54,181 nt of DNA, taken from the NCBI GenBank assembly GCA_023251455.1, contig JAHEYT010000054.1:1-54181 (forward strand). Reading direction: 5' to 3'. The translations under genes were made by a program, and so were the position numbers. Position 1 is the first letter of the stretch, and each line of letters starts with the position of its first letter. Below the pieces are notes generated by a model. That model saw only the letters and a list, made by a program, of their open reading frames with translations, ran no database searches and was not told the DNA's origin. Positions 1 to 9,416 of the stretch are shown piece by piece. The stretch comes from Bacteroidota bacterium. Lineage in GTDB: Bacteria > Bacteroidota > Bacteroidia > Bacteroidales > Prolixibacteraceae.

Positions 1-520
1 TTACGGTAATTATGGCAAAAACCAGAAAAACCAATTTCCAGTTCCCGAAACTACTTGTTGCAACTGCAGCAATGATCGGTCCTAAAAAGGCGGCAATTGC
101 TTTAATGAATTGTCCCAAAGTTAAACTGCTGGTTAGCCGGTCACCCCGAACCACATTGGTAAGCAGCGGATTTAATGAGACCTGAATGATCGTGTTCCCG
201 ATGCCAAGCAAACCAAAAGCCACCAGTATCATTGGGAAGTTATAGGCAAACAAGGGCAGCAACATGGCCAGCAATGAAATGGCCATGCTTAGGAGAACGG
301 TTTTTTTACGTCCCAGCTTGTTCATCATGATACCTGTTGGTACCGAGAGAACTGCGAACCAGAGGAATAAGGTCATTGGCAATGTATTGGCTAGCGTATC
401 GGTTAGTGCAAAATCCTGTTTCACATAGTTGGTTGCAATTCCAACCAAATCAACGAGACCCATAATGAAAAAACCAAACAGAACAGGTAGTACTTTTTTT
501 ATTGAATACTCGGTTTTCAT
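1..520 (-). CDS. MFS sugar permease, N-terminal part (runs off the left edge)
   Basis: The reading frame opens with ATG at 520 and stays open to base 1, giving about 173 residues of a larger protein. It is rich in hydrophobic helices. It carries the typical MFS loop 2-3 signature, seen as PTGIMMNKLGRKKT around residues 60-73. The early helices resemble the FucP/GluP sugar:proton symporter group, which normally has about 400 residues and 12 helices; only roughly five helices are inside the window. It follows the glycoside hydrolase genes on the same strand, so it would import the sugars they release across the inner membrane. The exact sugar cannot be told from this fragment. Confidence 0.8.
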   Translation of the reverse strand, partial: MKTEYSIKKVLPVLFGFFIMGLVDLVGIATNYVKQDFALTDTLANTLPMTLFLWFAVLSVPTGIMMNKLGRKKTVLLSMAISLLAMLLPLFAYNFPMILVAFGLLGIGNTIIQVSLNPLLTNVVRGDRLTSSLTLGQFIKAIAAFLGPIIAAVATSSFGNWKLVFLVFAIITV

Positions 521-543
521 ATTTAGTAATGGTTATTAGGTTC

Positions 544-861
544 TTACTTGAGATTGTTTATATATGTTATTAACTGGTCAATCTCTTCCACCCCATTCAA
601 AAGCTCAATAGTCAGATCGAAATTTCTGGTTTCTCCGGGACCGATGTATTCAAGTCTACCATTATTACGAGCATCTAACCTGCCTCCCACGTAGCAATTG
701 CAGGGCTCCAATCCCAGAACATATTCCCATTCGCCCATTTGCTTCCATTGAGTAAAGTTGAAAAGCTGTTTCTTGTTAAAATGTATGGCAACACCGAATC
801 CAAGTTTTTTATTGATCAGAGCCACACTGGTGTTTTCTTGCTTGTCTGTTTCCAGGTTATT
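544..861 (-). pseudogene. Remnant of a DUF4432 / aldose-1-epimerase-like gene, 3' end only
   Basis: The open frame runs from a stop at 862-864 to the stop at 544. A GTG at 825 would allow a 93-residue product, but homologous-looking sequence continues upstream of it to the stop. The motif QWKQMGEWEYVLGLEPCNC, followed by GRLDARNN and a PGE turn, is the C-terminal signature of DUF4432 proteins, which have a galactose-mutarotase fold and are normally 300-400 residues long. The catalytic N-terminal two thirds are missing, and the 3' end of the GH2 gene begins 46 bases upstream. This is most likely a relic of an intact epimerase gene in the sugar locus that was lost by deletion or replacement. 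A functional short protein is unlikely. Confidence 0.7.
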
Positions 862-907
862 TTAGACTTCACTTTTAATTTTTACCCGAAAAGTATTATG
901 AAACTCT

Positions 908-3742
908 TTAGTATGAATTTGCATTGTAGCCATCACAACTAATTTTAGTTGGCTCATTTCTGCTGTATTTGGCAGTAATTTTTCGTGTTTCTTTTGGCAA
1001 AAGAGAAAAATACTCCTCCGAAAAATAGGCCGGAAGGATACGCGTATTTGTTTCTGAATCAAGCAAATTCAGTTTAATGCCTATTGCCGGAGTTTTCGAA
1101 GGGTTAGTTACCTCGAACTCGACCTGCGTTTCTGGACCTTTTTCGATCTTAATAATCTTCACTTTGATATTGACCTTTGGCAATAAATTAAACGTCTGGA
1201 AATTTTCATCATCACCTGAACTCATCAAATATTCATTTTCCGATAAAACTACTTTTCCATCCGTAAGGCTCAATCTGACCAAATAAATAGGTGGCAATTC
1301 CGCAGGCAATTCTGCCTTAAAACACTCTGTCAGTCGATTCGAAAGTGCCGATGAATGCTGGCTTTTTTCATATATTTTTTTGCCATCTAAACCAAATATC
1401 TCTTGATTGACAATAAGTTGATGATAACTTTTTAAAGTGGTATTTATAATCACCACCTTATTGTTTTGCAGATTCATTTGAATATGAATCGGCTCGCAAG
1501 CTTTTTTCGAGCCAAAGTACGAGCCAAAAGTTTCTCCATCCCACGAATAAACCTGCCACACCATACTTGGCCAAGCCGGATGCGTCATCCATAGCAAAAG
1601 TCCGCTTGCTTTATTCCACATTTTGTCGTTCCAGCTTTCGAACATCGCCCGGTGACTGTCGTAATTTACCAATTGAGCCTTTCGGCAAAAGTCATCAAGG
1701 TTGGTACTTTTCCCATATTTAGTTTGAATAGCCTGAATATAATCTTTCTGTCCATCGTGTAAATCGTGGTAAAACCAGGTGTCACTGATGGGCCATTGGT
1801 CTTCTTCAGGCATAAACAAGCGAATGGTGGCAGCAGTTGGAATTGACGGTGTTCCCAATTCGGTAGAGAATCCTTCAGCAATGTTGCGATAATATTCCGC
1901 TGGGTTAATCATGTAATTCCACGGACCACTTGGACGCAGATTCAAATAACGTGAATTGGGTTGGTAATGGCGGGTACCATCTTCATGGGCAATCAATTCG
2001 GCCAACTGAGGTTCGAGCTGGGCAGGAGCATATCCTTCATTGCGCGGGCACCAAATAGCAATAGAAGCATGGTTCCTGAAACGTTTAACAACATCAGTGG
2101 CATTGGCCATAAAAAGCGAATTATTGTTTACATTCAGGTTATAACCTTCAGTCGAAAGCCAGAAATCGTTCCAAACCAACATTCCATATTCGTCGCATAG
2201 TTCATAAAATACTTCCTCGGTACTTTCGCCAGTCCAATTTCGAATCATATTAAAATTCGCCTCTTTGTGCAGTTTGAAATAGGGTTCCAACCGCTCGCGT
2301 GCAACTCGCTTCATGCCGTCGTCCATTCCCCAGTTACCTCCTCTGCAAAAAATGGGAACTCCGTTTACCTTGATTGTCAGGAAAGGATTATCACTTTTTT
2401 TGTCGATGGAAGTTAAACGCGTAGTATCATCCGGCAAAATCAACTTCGGAAGAAAAGTGCCATTACCCAAATCCTTCGGATCAACATTGTTGAACAAGAC
2501 TTTTCCGTTTGCCTTCAGCGGATTAAATTCAACCCTCCACAAGGCGTTTTCAGGTTGTGCAATCGCCATTTCGTAGCTAAACTCGCGTACCCCAAACCGA
2601 ACTTCCTTTTGGTCGGAAACCGAATTTCCTGATTTGGCCTGAAGTTTAAGGCGATACAACTCCTGATGACCATACCCATTTGGCCACCATAACCGTGGAT
2701 TTTTGATAGTTAACTGCGGAAATTCAGAAGAAGAAAGAACAACTTTTCGCGATTCGTTTGGCAGCAGATCAACCAGTTTACTGAATTCAACCTGCTCAAT
2801 TTTCCCTGATACTGTCACTTGCTGATGTTCCGCTGAATGATTTTTAATTTCGGCTTTCACAGTAATAGCAACACTGGTTGTATCAGGTAAAGGCAAGTCG
2901 GTAATCACCTGCGGATCGTCAATTGTTACGGCATCCGTCAGCCGTAACCGAACATCCTGCCAAATTCCAATATTACGGTCACGAATTCCGGGAACCCAGT
3001 CCCAACCTTCAGAAGATATAAATGTTGGCCCGTCCAAACACAGTTGTCCTCCATTTGGTCCTTGACCAGCGCTGGGCGATTCTTCCTGCGGAATACCAGG
3101 ATTATTTGGCGGATAAATATGAACCGCCAAAATATTTTTTCCCTGAAGCTTCAAAAAACCAGTTGCATCAAATTCTCCCCGGCGAAAAGCTCCAGCCATT
3201 CGTCTCAGCAACTTTCCATTTAACCAGACATCAGCCTTATAATTAATTCCATTAAACAGCAACCAGATGGTTTTTCCGGAACAATTTTCAGGAAGCATAA
3301 TGGACAAGCGATACCACCAATCCTTTCGACAAAGTGAATCAGGAATCGAGAGGTTATTCAGTCCAAAATAAGGATCGGGATAAACGCCTTGATCAACCAA
3401 AGTGGTCAACACCGTTCCGGGAACAGTGGCATTGAACCAGTCGGAAGTATTAAAATCGGCATTGAAAATGGATTGATTTGCCGAAGTAACTTTATCGCCT
3501 TCTGCCATTTCCCAGCCTGAATTCAGTATAAATTCATTTTCTGAAATTTTTAGAATGTCGGGTGTAACGGGTAGCTTTTCTTTCCTGACCGCAGTTTGAG
3601 GTTTCACCACCGAAACTGGCAAAGTGGCTGGATCTTGAGGCTGATTCAGGCCAAAATTGGTTTTATACTGAGAGAAAGAGGGAATGCTCACAAAGAACAT
3701 TAGCACCAACAGGGAAATATTTATAGTCAATTTTAATTGCAT
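908..3742 (-). CDS. Secreted GH2 glycoside hydrolase (exo-beta-glucosaminidase / beta-mannosidase-like)
   Basis: The protein has 944 residues with a signal peptide (about 1-25, ending SFSQ). The domain order is that of GH2: a jelly-roll sugar-binding domain (about 70-270), an Ig-like domain (about 275-390), a TIM barrel (about 450-720) and C-terminal beta domains. The general acid/base lies in WCPRNEG (E569). The nucleophile is probably in STELGTP (E628). The stretch AWPSMVWQVYSWDG followed by FGSKKACEPIHIQ matches the CsxA-type exo-beta-D-glucosaminidase and endo-beta-mannosidase branch rather than LacZ. The substrate therefore could be a beta-mannoside, beta-glucosaminide or another beta-linked hexose. 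It lies 62 bases downstream of the GH42 gene and is likely in the same transcript. Family call firm, specificity uncertain. Confidence 0.88.
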   Translation of the reverse strand: MQLKLTINISLLVLMFFVSIPSFSQYKTNFGLNQPQDPATLPVSVVKPQTAVRKEKLPVTPDILKISENEFILNSGWEMAEGDKVTSANQSIFNADFNTSDWFNATVPGTVLTTLVDQGVYPDPYFGLNNLSIPDSLCRKDWWYRLSIMLPENCSGKTIWLLFNGINYKADVWLNGKLLRRMAGAFRRGEFDATGFLKLQGKNILAVHIYPPNNPGIPQEESPSAGQGPNGGQLCLDGPTFISSEGWDWVPGIRDRNIGIWQDVRLRLTDAVTIDDPQVITDLPLPDTTSVAITVKAEIKNHSAEHQQVTVSGKIEQVEFSKLVDLLPNESRKVVLSSSEFPQLTIKNPRLWWPNGYGHQELYRLKLQAKSGNSVSDQKEVRFGVREFSYEMAIAQPENALWRVEFNPLKANGKVLFNNVDPKDLGNGTFLPKLILPDDTTRLTSIDKKSDNPFLTIKVNGVPIFCRGGNWGMDDGMKRVARERLEPYFKLHKEANFNMIRNWTGESTEEVFYELCDEYGMLVWNDFWLSTEGYNLNVNNNSLFMANATDVVKRFRNHASIAIWCPRNEGYAPAQLEPQLAELIAHEDGTRHYQPNSRYLNLRPSGPWNYMINPAEYYRNIAEGFSTELGTPSIPTAATIRLFMPEEDQWPISDTWFYHDLHDGQKDYIQAIQTKYGKSTNLDDFCRKAQLVNYDSHRAMFESWNDKMWNKASGLLLWMTHPAWPSMVWQVYSWDGETFGSYFGSKKACEPIHIQMNLQNNKVVIINTTLKSYHQLIVNQEIFGLDGKKIYEKSQHSSALSNRLTECFKAELPAELPPIYLVRLSLTDGKVVLSENEYLMSSGDDENFQTFNLLPKVNIKVKIIKIEKGPETQVEFEVTNPSKTPAIGIKLNLLDSETNTRILPAYFSEEYFSLLPKETRKITAKYSRNEPTKISCDGYNANSY

Positions 3743-3804
3743 TGTTCAGTCTATTAAACGTTAAATCAATGGAAGTTGATCTATTCAGATCAAAAAGCAA
3801 CTAT

Positions 3805-6060
3805 TTATCGGTAAAAAATATCGCAGAATGATGCCGGAATTTCAGCGAAAGAATTTTCAGCTAATTTTAGACCAGAAAACAGGCCTGTAAAACCATCATT
3901 TAATTCGAGTTTTGTTGTTCGACTTTCACTCAAATTATTCCGGACAACCATAAATTCAAGATTTTCATTTTGAAACAATGAGTCGATGCGAACGCCATCA
4001 TTCGTTCCGGATTGGTTCATGTTTGGCAATATATCCGCTTTTTGAATGGCTGAATGCAGTATTTCCATAAACCCGGAACGATCTTTCCGGCTACCTTCGC
4101 CCATATTGGTTCCGCAATAAAAAATGGTACCATTGCCCAATTCTTTCCGGATAATACATGGATAATCGTTGTGAAACCAACCCAGTGAATCGGAGTTGGG
4201 CGACTCAATTTTCGCATATCTTTCAGCTCCCCAAAGAATATTTCCTGACATCAACCTGATGGGAAAATATTTTGCACCGGAAACCCCAAAATCTTTCAAT
4301 AATTTTCGGGTATCTTCTGTAACATTTACATCCATAATTTCGGACTGATTGAGTTTTAACCGATATGACGAAATGGACTCTATTTCGCGAAGATTCCACT
4401 TCTCAGCCAGTCCGCCACCGGGAACAATTTTACTATGCCGCCCTTTAGTACCACTGTAAGCCGAAAGATGTGCTTCAGCAATTGCCACTCCCCCACTCTG
4501 TATCCACTTATTTAAACCGGAAGTTTCCAACTCGGTCATGTAATAACACGAAGGGAGAATTAACAGTTTGATACCCGACAGATCGCCGCTTTCGAGCATC
4601 GTTTCGTTAATGTACCGGTAGTTGTAACTGTTCCAGTAAAATGCTTCAGCATAAGCATTCGTATTATCGGCCAACGAATTAAAATTTTTGTTCAGGCAAA
4701 ATTGGAATATTTCATTTTTACGACTTTTCCAGATTCCTATTTCCGCCGGTTTGGGAAAGCAATTCATCAGCTTTTCGCTGAAAGGAGCAAGCTTTGTCCA
4801 CAAGGTTCTTGCCGCTTTGGTAACAGCCCGGTCGCTTCCGTCAGGATTAATTAAGCCCCACGCCGGAGATTCAAGACCGAGCATTTCAGGACGAAATTGC
4901 CAAAACATAAACCCTTTTATTCCCATTCCAATTTGTGGTAAAAAATCGTTCAACAATTCGGGTAGGTTAATTTCGGCCTGATGCATGTTGGTATTTCCAC
5001 CATTAATATGGCTTTCAACATTGTAGCAAATTTTGCCCTGACCTGCCGACATAACCTGAGGAGTAAAAAAAGGGCCGTTGTTCATGGTGGCAGCAAATAC
5101 ATCGCATAATTTTGCAAGTTCAAAATCGTCGGCACATGTACTTACCGGATTAAACGGAAGCAACGTATTGGGAACGACATGCAGGTAATGAATTTTGTCG
5201 GGATCAAGTTCCCGTGCAATCTCCAATCTCCAGCGGGCTTCGGAAGTAATTGTATCGTTGTGAAATTCGCGCCAGTCGATAAAATCGGTGAACGTCTCGA
5301 CCGAGCGGGGCACCTCAACCTGATGCCAGGTTTCGTAGCATCGCCCCCATATTTCATTCAGGTTTTCGACAGTTAAATATTTTGCCTGAAGCCATTCGAT
5401 AAATTTCTGCTGACAATTGGTGCAGTAACAGGCCATTCGGTCAATGTCGGGTGTTCGCTGCGGAAAGCTCAATTCCGGTTCATTCCAAACATCCCACATA
5501 GCTAAAGCCAGATGTTTTGCAAAGTGGGAAATTGCTGCGCGCATAAATTTCTTACGTTCGGCTAATGCGCCCGGATGATTGTAGCATGGTCCGGGATGTC
5601 CGCCGATCTGACGGTGTCCCATGGTGTACGATTCAATCACATGACCATTATTCAATACTGGCTTTGCATCCGGATATTTTTCATATATCCAGTGAGGCGA
5701 TGCATCAAAAATCGTATTCAAAGTAACTCTTATTCCATGCGACTGAGCCAAATCCATCAGTTTGTCCAGATCGTCGAAAACAAATTTATCGTTGGTACGA
5801 TGCGACCAACGCCACTGTATCCAGAATTTCACATCGGTGAAACCTAACTCGTTCATTTTATCAAAATCAGGTTCCCAGCACGAATTGTCGGGCGTAGGCG
5901 CCCTGTAATACTGCGCCCCAAAAATAAACGGGAATTTCTTCGCTACCGACGGATTAGATATTACATTGGTGTTGGATGAAATTTTATAAGCTGAACTTAA
6001 AACCGAAACTGTTGCCAGACCACTCAATTTTAAAAAGTCACGGCGTTTGTATTTATTCAT
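3805..6060 (-). CDS. GH42-type beta-galactosidase with a twin-arginine-like leader
   Basis: The protein has 751 residues. It begins MNKYKRRDFLKLSG, a twin-arginine-like signal, so export in folded form is likely. The (beta/alpha)8 barrel carries WDVWNEPE with acid/base E194. The nucleophile is probably E349 in CYNVESH. The CYCTNC cluster (C211, C213, C216) corresponds to the structural zinc site of GH42 enzymes. Residues about 445-640 look like the GH42 trimerisation domain (GATase-like fold: LLILPSCYYMTE and the IAEAHLSAYSG segment). It should remove terminal beta-galactose or a related sugar from oligosaccharides. It starts only 10 bases after the GH78 gene stops, so the two are co-transcribed. 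Confidence 0.87.
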   Translation of the reverse strand: MNKYKRRDFLKLSGLATVSVLSSAYKISSNTNVISNPSVAKKFPFIFGAQYYRAPTPDNSCWEPDFDKMNELGFTDVKFWIQWRWSHRTNDKFVFDDLDKLMDLAQSHGIRVTLNTIFDASPHWIYEKYPDAKPVLNNGHVIESYTMGHRQIGGHPGPCYNHPGALAERKKFMRAAISHFAKHLALAMWDVWNEPELSFPQRTPDIDRMACYCTNCQQKFIEWLQAKYLTVENLNEIWGRCYETWHQVEVPRSVETFTDFIDWREFHNDTITSEARWRLEIARELDPDKIHYLHVVPNTLLPFNPVSTCADDFELAKLCDVFAATMNNGPFFTPQVMSAGQGKICYNVESHINGGNTNMHQAEINLPELLNDFLPQIGMGIKGFMFWQFRPEMLGLESPAWGLINPDGSDRAVTKAARTLWTKLAPFSEKLMNCFPKPAEIGIWKSRKNEIFQFCLNKNFNSLADNTNAYAEAFYWNSYNYRYINETMLESGDLSGIKLLILPSCYYMTELETSGLNKWIQSGGVAIAEAHLSAYSGTKGRHSKIVPGGGLAEKWNLREIESISSYRLKLNQSEIMDVNVTEDTRKLLKDFGVSGAKYFPIRLMSGNILWGAERYAKIESPNSDSLGWFHNDYPCIIRKELGNGTIFYCGTNMGEGSRKDRSGFMEILHSAIQKADILPNMNQSGTNDGVRIDSLFQNENLEFMVVRNNLSESRTTKLELNDGFTGLFSGLKLAENSFAEIPASFCDIFYR

Positions 6061-6069
6061 AACTTTTAC

Positions 6070-8469
6070 CTAATTTTTTATTTCCAGATATGTTATCCGT
6101 CCTGAATTTAACTTGTATTCTTTCCCTTTCCACTCGAATATTCCCGGAACTCCCACCGGAATAGTTATTTTAGCTATCAATTGATTATCAGCCAATGTAT
6201 AATCAACTGAAATGGTTCCTGAAGGATGTGGCATTGTTCCTGATGCCTGAACTAATTTCCCGAGATTTGGTCTGATTCTAATTTTTGAAAAACCAGGCGC
6301 ATCGGTGTTAATTCCTAGTACGATTCTCAAAAACTCGATATTTGGACTACTTCCCCAAGCATGACAATCAGATCGGGATCTATTGATGTCGCTCATTTCG
6401 GCCCAGGTAGTCAGACCATTTTTGATATTCTCTTTCCACACATTCAAGCGATTCAGATAATCGTCGCCAAGCCCCACCTTATTTAATGCCATATTTAAAT
6501 AGTATTGAAAGTAGATTGAGGCTTGAGTTAAACCAGAATCAGATACAACGCGAATCATTATATCCTTTGGGTTTTTAGAATTCAGGGCTCCAGTCATAAC
6601 TCCCAAAATGTTGGCATGCTGAGAAAAGCCCACTTTTGACGAATTATCTGCCAATAACTTCTTTTCAGAATCCCAATATTTTATAAGAATGGTTTTCTGC
6701 AACAGTGTTGCTTTATTATGGTAATATTCAGCAAAAGAATTTAAACCCATATTTGCTTCAAGTTCAGCAGCCAACTGAAAAGCCCAAAGTAATTGTAAAT
6801 CCAGCACTGCTGAACATCCATCCGCACCAGAAGGAGCAACACCATTTAACCAACCATTACCTTCAGCCCAATCAGTAAATTCCCAGTAAGGAGCATTCTT
6901 CAAAGAGCCGTCATTTTGCTGAAAACGTTCAAAAAATGATAAGACCTGACGAACCCCTGGCAGCATATTTTTAACAAAACTACTGTCGGGTCGGTACATC
7001 CAGTAATCATGTAGCATACCAATCCACCAAAGAGAAAATGGTGGTATTTGTTGGGTATGAGCCGTAGGAAAACGACTTAAAGTTATACCTTCAGCCATCC
7101 TCGAGTTATTGATCTGCTCAATAGCATTACGCATCAAACGATCATCTCCAGTATTGAAAAGCGAGATTAACGACTGAATACGAGTGTCTCCAACATATTG
7201 AAGTTGTTCATAATAAGGTGTATCCATGTAGGTTTCGCCTGCACATAAACGCGCCGTACGCCACCCTATGTCAAAAATCTGATTAAGACTGGAATCATGA
7301 AAGTCAACAACAGCCTTTAATTCAAACGGATATGCCGTAGAAATCCCACTAAAATCATCGATTACAAGTGGTTCATCCTTTGTTTCTATTTCGAGCTGAA
7401 CATACCTGTAAGTTCGCCACCAGAGTGATGTGAAATTTTGATTTTCTGATCCGCTAGAGATAATTATATCTTTCAATCCAACAAACCTCTTCCCCTCAAT
7501 ATCATTACGGTTTCCCTTTTGTTGCTCATTTTTCCAATTATCCGAATGCTCATCTACATAAAGTCCTTCTGAATAGGTCAATATTATTTTTGAATCTTTC
7601 CCTTTACTAAATGTTAAGTTCGAATAAGCGGTTGTCAAACGATCCTGATCTAAGATTAATTTTACTTTCGCTTTTTGGGGTACGGTTAATGAAATTTCTT
7701 CCTGAGGGAATCCAGATGGAACTTCGATACCCTCAGCCAAACGACAACGAGAAAGTCGCTGAGGTTTCATTTCCATTTCAGGAATAGAACGGGGAACCAA
7801 CATCCACCCAAAGTCCCAGTCGAAAACGCCCTTGGATAAGCCATGCATCAATACTCCCGCCTTTTGCCAGCTAAATCCGTGATCCTGACCAAGTTCCCAT
7901 CCTTGGGGATATTTCCGAAAATCAATCTGTTCTCCAGGCCCGGCGGCATAATAAGCGTTTATCAAGTTGGGTAAAACTGGGTCGTATGAAAAATCCTGAA
8001 TACACTCCCATGATTCATCCGTATTTACAACTGCCTCCACGGAAGAGTCTGCCTGAACAATAAATCCAGACCTATTTGAAATTTGTGCTTCAGCCCTGTA
8101 GTACCCAAAATTCCAAACTGTTGAGGCAATTGTATTTTTTCCTTTTTTAAGAAATGAAGCAATATTTACCGTTTCGAAATTCCAATAAGCCAAATCGCTT
8201 TTAGCCGGACCCACCGAAACCAGTTGCCCATTTACAAATAACTTATAACGGTTGTCTCCGGAAACATGAATTATATATTTTTGTGGTTGTTGCTCCAGCT
8301 CAAAGTTTTTCCGAAAATGATAAACGCCATATTTGTAAGGATCAGCTTCAGGAACAGTAATCCAATAAGCATCCCAGATCTTCTCTAAGACACGAGGATT
8401 TTGTGGCTGAGAAAATAAGTTGATTGACTGATGAAAAATAAGCAAAAAGAAAATCAGACTGTATTTCAT
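6070..8469 (-). CDS. Secreted GH78-family alpha-L-rhamnosidase
   Basis: The start is placed at ATG 8469, which gives MKYSLIFFLLIF, a good signal peptide. A longer frame from 8523 would overlap the esterase gene and put polar residues before it. The 799-residue protein has N-terminal beta domains that bind sugar. The (alpha/alpha)6 barrel carries DTPYYEQLQYVGDTR near residue 416, where E421 is the likely general acid. The segments FTDWAEGNGW and HAWGSSPNIEF close the family signature. The protein ends in the usual beta-sandwich. Alpha-rhamnosidases release terminal L-rhamnose by inversion. Together with GH42 and GH2 this suggests a rhamnose-bearing polysaccharide such as a pectic or algal glycan. 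The gene starts 13 bases after the esterase stop. Confidence 0.88.
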   Translation of the reverse strand: MKYSLIFFLLIFHQSINLFSQPQNPRVLEKIWDAYWITVPEADPYKYGVYHFRKNFELEQQPQKYIIHVSGDNRYKLFVNGQLVSVGPAKSDLAYWNFETVNIASFLKKGKNTIASTVWNFGYYRAEAQISNRSGFIVQADSSVEAVVNTDESWECIQDFSYDPVLPNLINAYYAAGPGEQIDFRKYPQGWELGQDHGFSWQKAGVLMHGLSKGVFDWDFGWMLVPRSIPEMEMKPQRLSRCRLAEGIEVPSGFPQEEISLTVPQKAKVKLILDQDRLTTAYSNLTFSKGKDSKIILTYSEGLYVDEHSDNWKNEQQKGNRNDIEGKRFVGLKDIIISSGSENQNFTSLWWRTYRYVQLEIETKDEPLVIDDFSGISTAYPFELKAVVDFHDSSLNQIFDIGWRTARLCAGETYMDTPYYEQLQYVGDTRIQSLISLFNTGDDRLMRNAIEQINNSRMAEGITLSRFPTAHTQQIPPFSLWWIGMLHDYWMYRPDSSFVKNMLPGVRQVLSFFERFQQNDGSLKNAPYWEFTDWAEGNGWLNGVAPSGADGCSAVLDLQLLWAFQLAAELEANMGLNSFAEYYHNKATLLQKTILIKYWDSEKKLLADNSSKVGFSQHANILGVMTGALNSKNPKDIMIRVVSDSGLTQASIYFQYYLNMALNKVGLGDDYLNRLNVWKENIKNGLTTWAEMSDINRSRSDCHAWGSSPNIEFLRIVLGINTDAPGFSKIRIRPNLGKLVQASGTMPHPSGTISVDYTLADNQLIAKITIPVGVPGIFEWKGKEYKLNSGRITYLEIKN

Positions 8470-8482
8470 ATGTAAACTGTGT

Positions 8483-9364
8483 TTATTTGCTATACTTTGC
8501 GATCCATCCCAACATTGTTTCATTCAGTATACCTAATACTTCAGGAGAGGTTCCTTCGCCACCATGTCCGCCGTTTGGAAGAGGAAAAACCTGATTCGAA
8601 ATTCCTGATTTGGTAAGTTTGTTGCCGAGCATCACAGATTGAGCAAAAGGAACGATTGAATCGGCTTCGCCATAAACCAATAACGATGGCTTAAAATGAT
8701 CGCCATAATAGGGACTAACACGAATAAAATCCTGATCTAAAGTATCGTTTTTCCACACCTGACCAGTTAAAAGATAAAGTCGTCCTTCAGCCCCATTCTT
8801 AAAAATAGATGGCTCGTTTAGTTTTGTTGGCGCTCCCAAAGTAATTACCGAAGAAACAAGGTTTTTTGTATCGTATTTGTATGCATACAGCAAAGCCAGA
8901 TGTGCTCCTGCGCTTCCTCCCCAAAAAACATAATTATCTTTTCTTATCTTCCATTTTTCTGAATTCGCATTGATATACAACATTGCTGCATTAATATCTT
9001 TAATAATTGAGTCGCAATGAATGGTTGTTTCGGTGGCAAGCCGATAATTGATATTGATTACATTCATGTTATGCGGAGCTAAAAGGTCCTTCATAAAATT
9101 GGCATCTTTCTTATCGCCAGCCCCCCAGCCTCCTCCGTGTATCAGGATTACGAGTGGTGTTTGTTCACTTCTGTTGGCTACAAGATATACATCCATCTTC
9201 TGAAAAGCATCAGCGCCATAAGGCTCATCGATCAAAGTCAAAACTTCTGAACTTTCTCCCGATGATGCTTTATTTGCTTTTGAAATACAACTAAATGAAA
9301 TAGCTAATAAAATAAATAGTGCAAGGGCTATTTTTAGTGTTTGAATTCTAAGATATGGTTTCAT
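8483..9364 (-). CDS. Lipoprotein alpha/beta-hydrolase, probable carbohydrate esterase
   Basis: The protein has 293 residues. The N-terminus is a lipoprotein signal with a lipobox at AISFSC (C26), so it is likely a surface or periplasmic lipoprotein. The fold is that of the BD-FAE / hormone-sensitive-lipase-like esterases. The oxyanion motif HGGGWG is at 76-81. The nucleophile elbow GGSAGA has S151, and the probable acid and base are D235 (EADSIVP) and H267 (GGHGGE). Enzymes of this type remove acetyl or feruloyl groups from polysaccharides or their oligosaccharides. Here it would de-acylate the substrate so that the neighbouring GH78, GH42 and GH2 enzymes can act. The exact acyl group is unknown. 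Confidence 0.82.
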   Translation of the reverse strand: MKPYLRIQTLKIALALFILLAISFSCISKANKASSGESSEVLTLIDEPYGADAFQKMDVYLVANRSEQTPLVILIHGGGWGAGDKKDANFMKDLLAPHNMNVININYRLATETTIHCDSIIKDINAAMLYINANSEKWKIRKDNYVFWGGSAGAHLALLYAYKYDTKNLVSSVITLGAPTKLNEPSIFKNGAEGRLYLLTGQVWKNDTLDQDFIRVSPYYGDHFKPSLLVYGEADSIVPFAQSVMLGNKLTKSGISNQVFPLPNGGHGGEGTSPEVLGILNETMLGWIAKYSK

Positions 9365-9416
9365 AATAAAAAAGTGTTTAGCTTAAAATGTTGTTAAAAA
9401 AGTACGATCTCATAAT

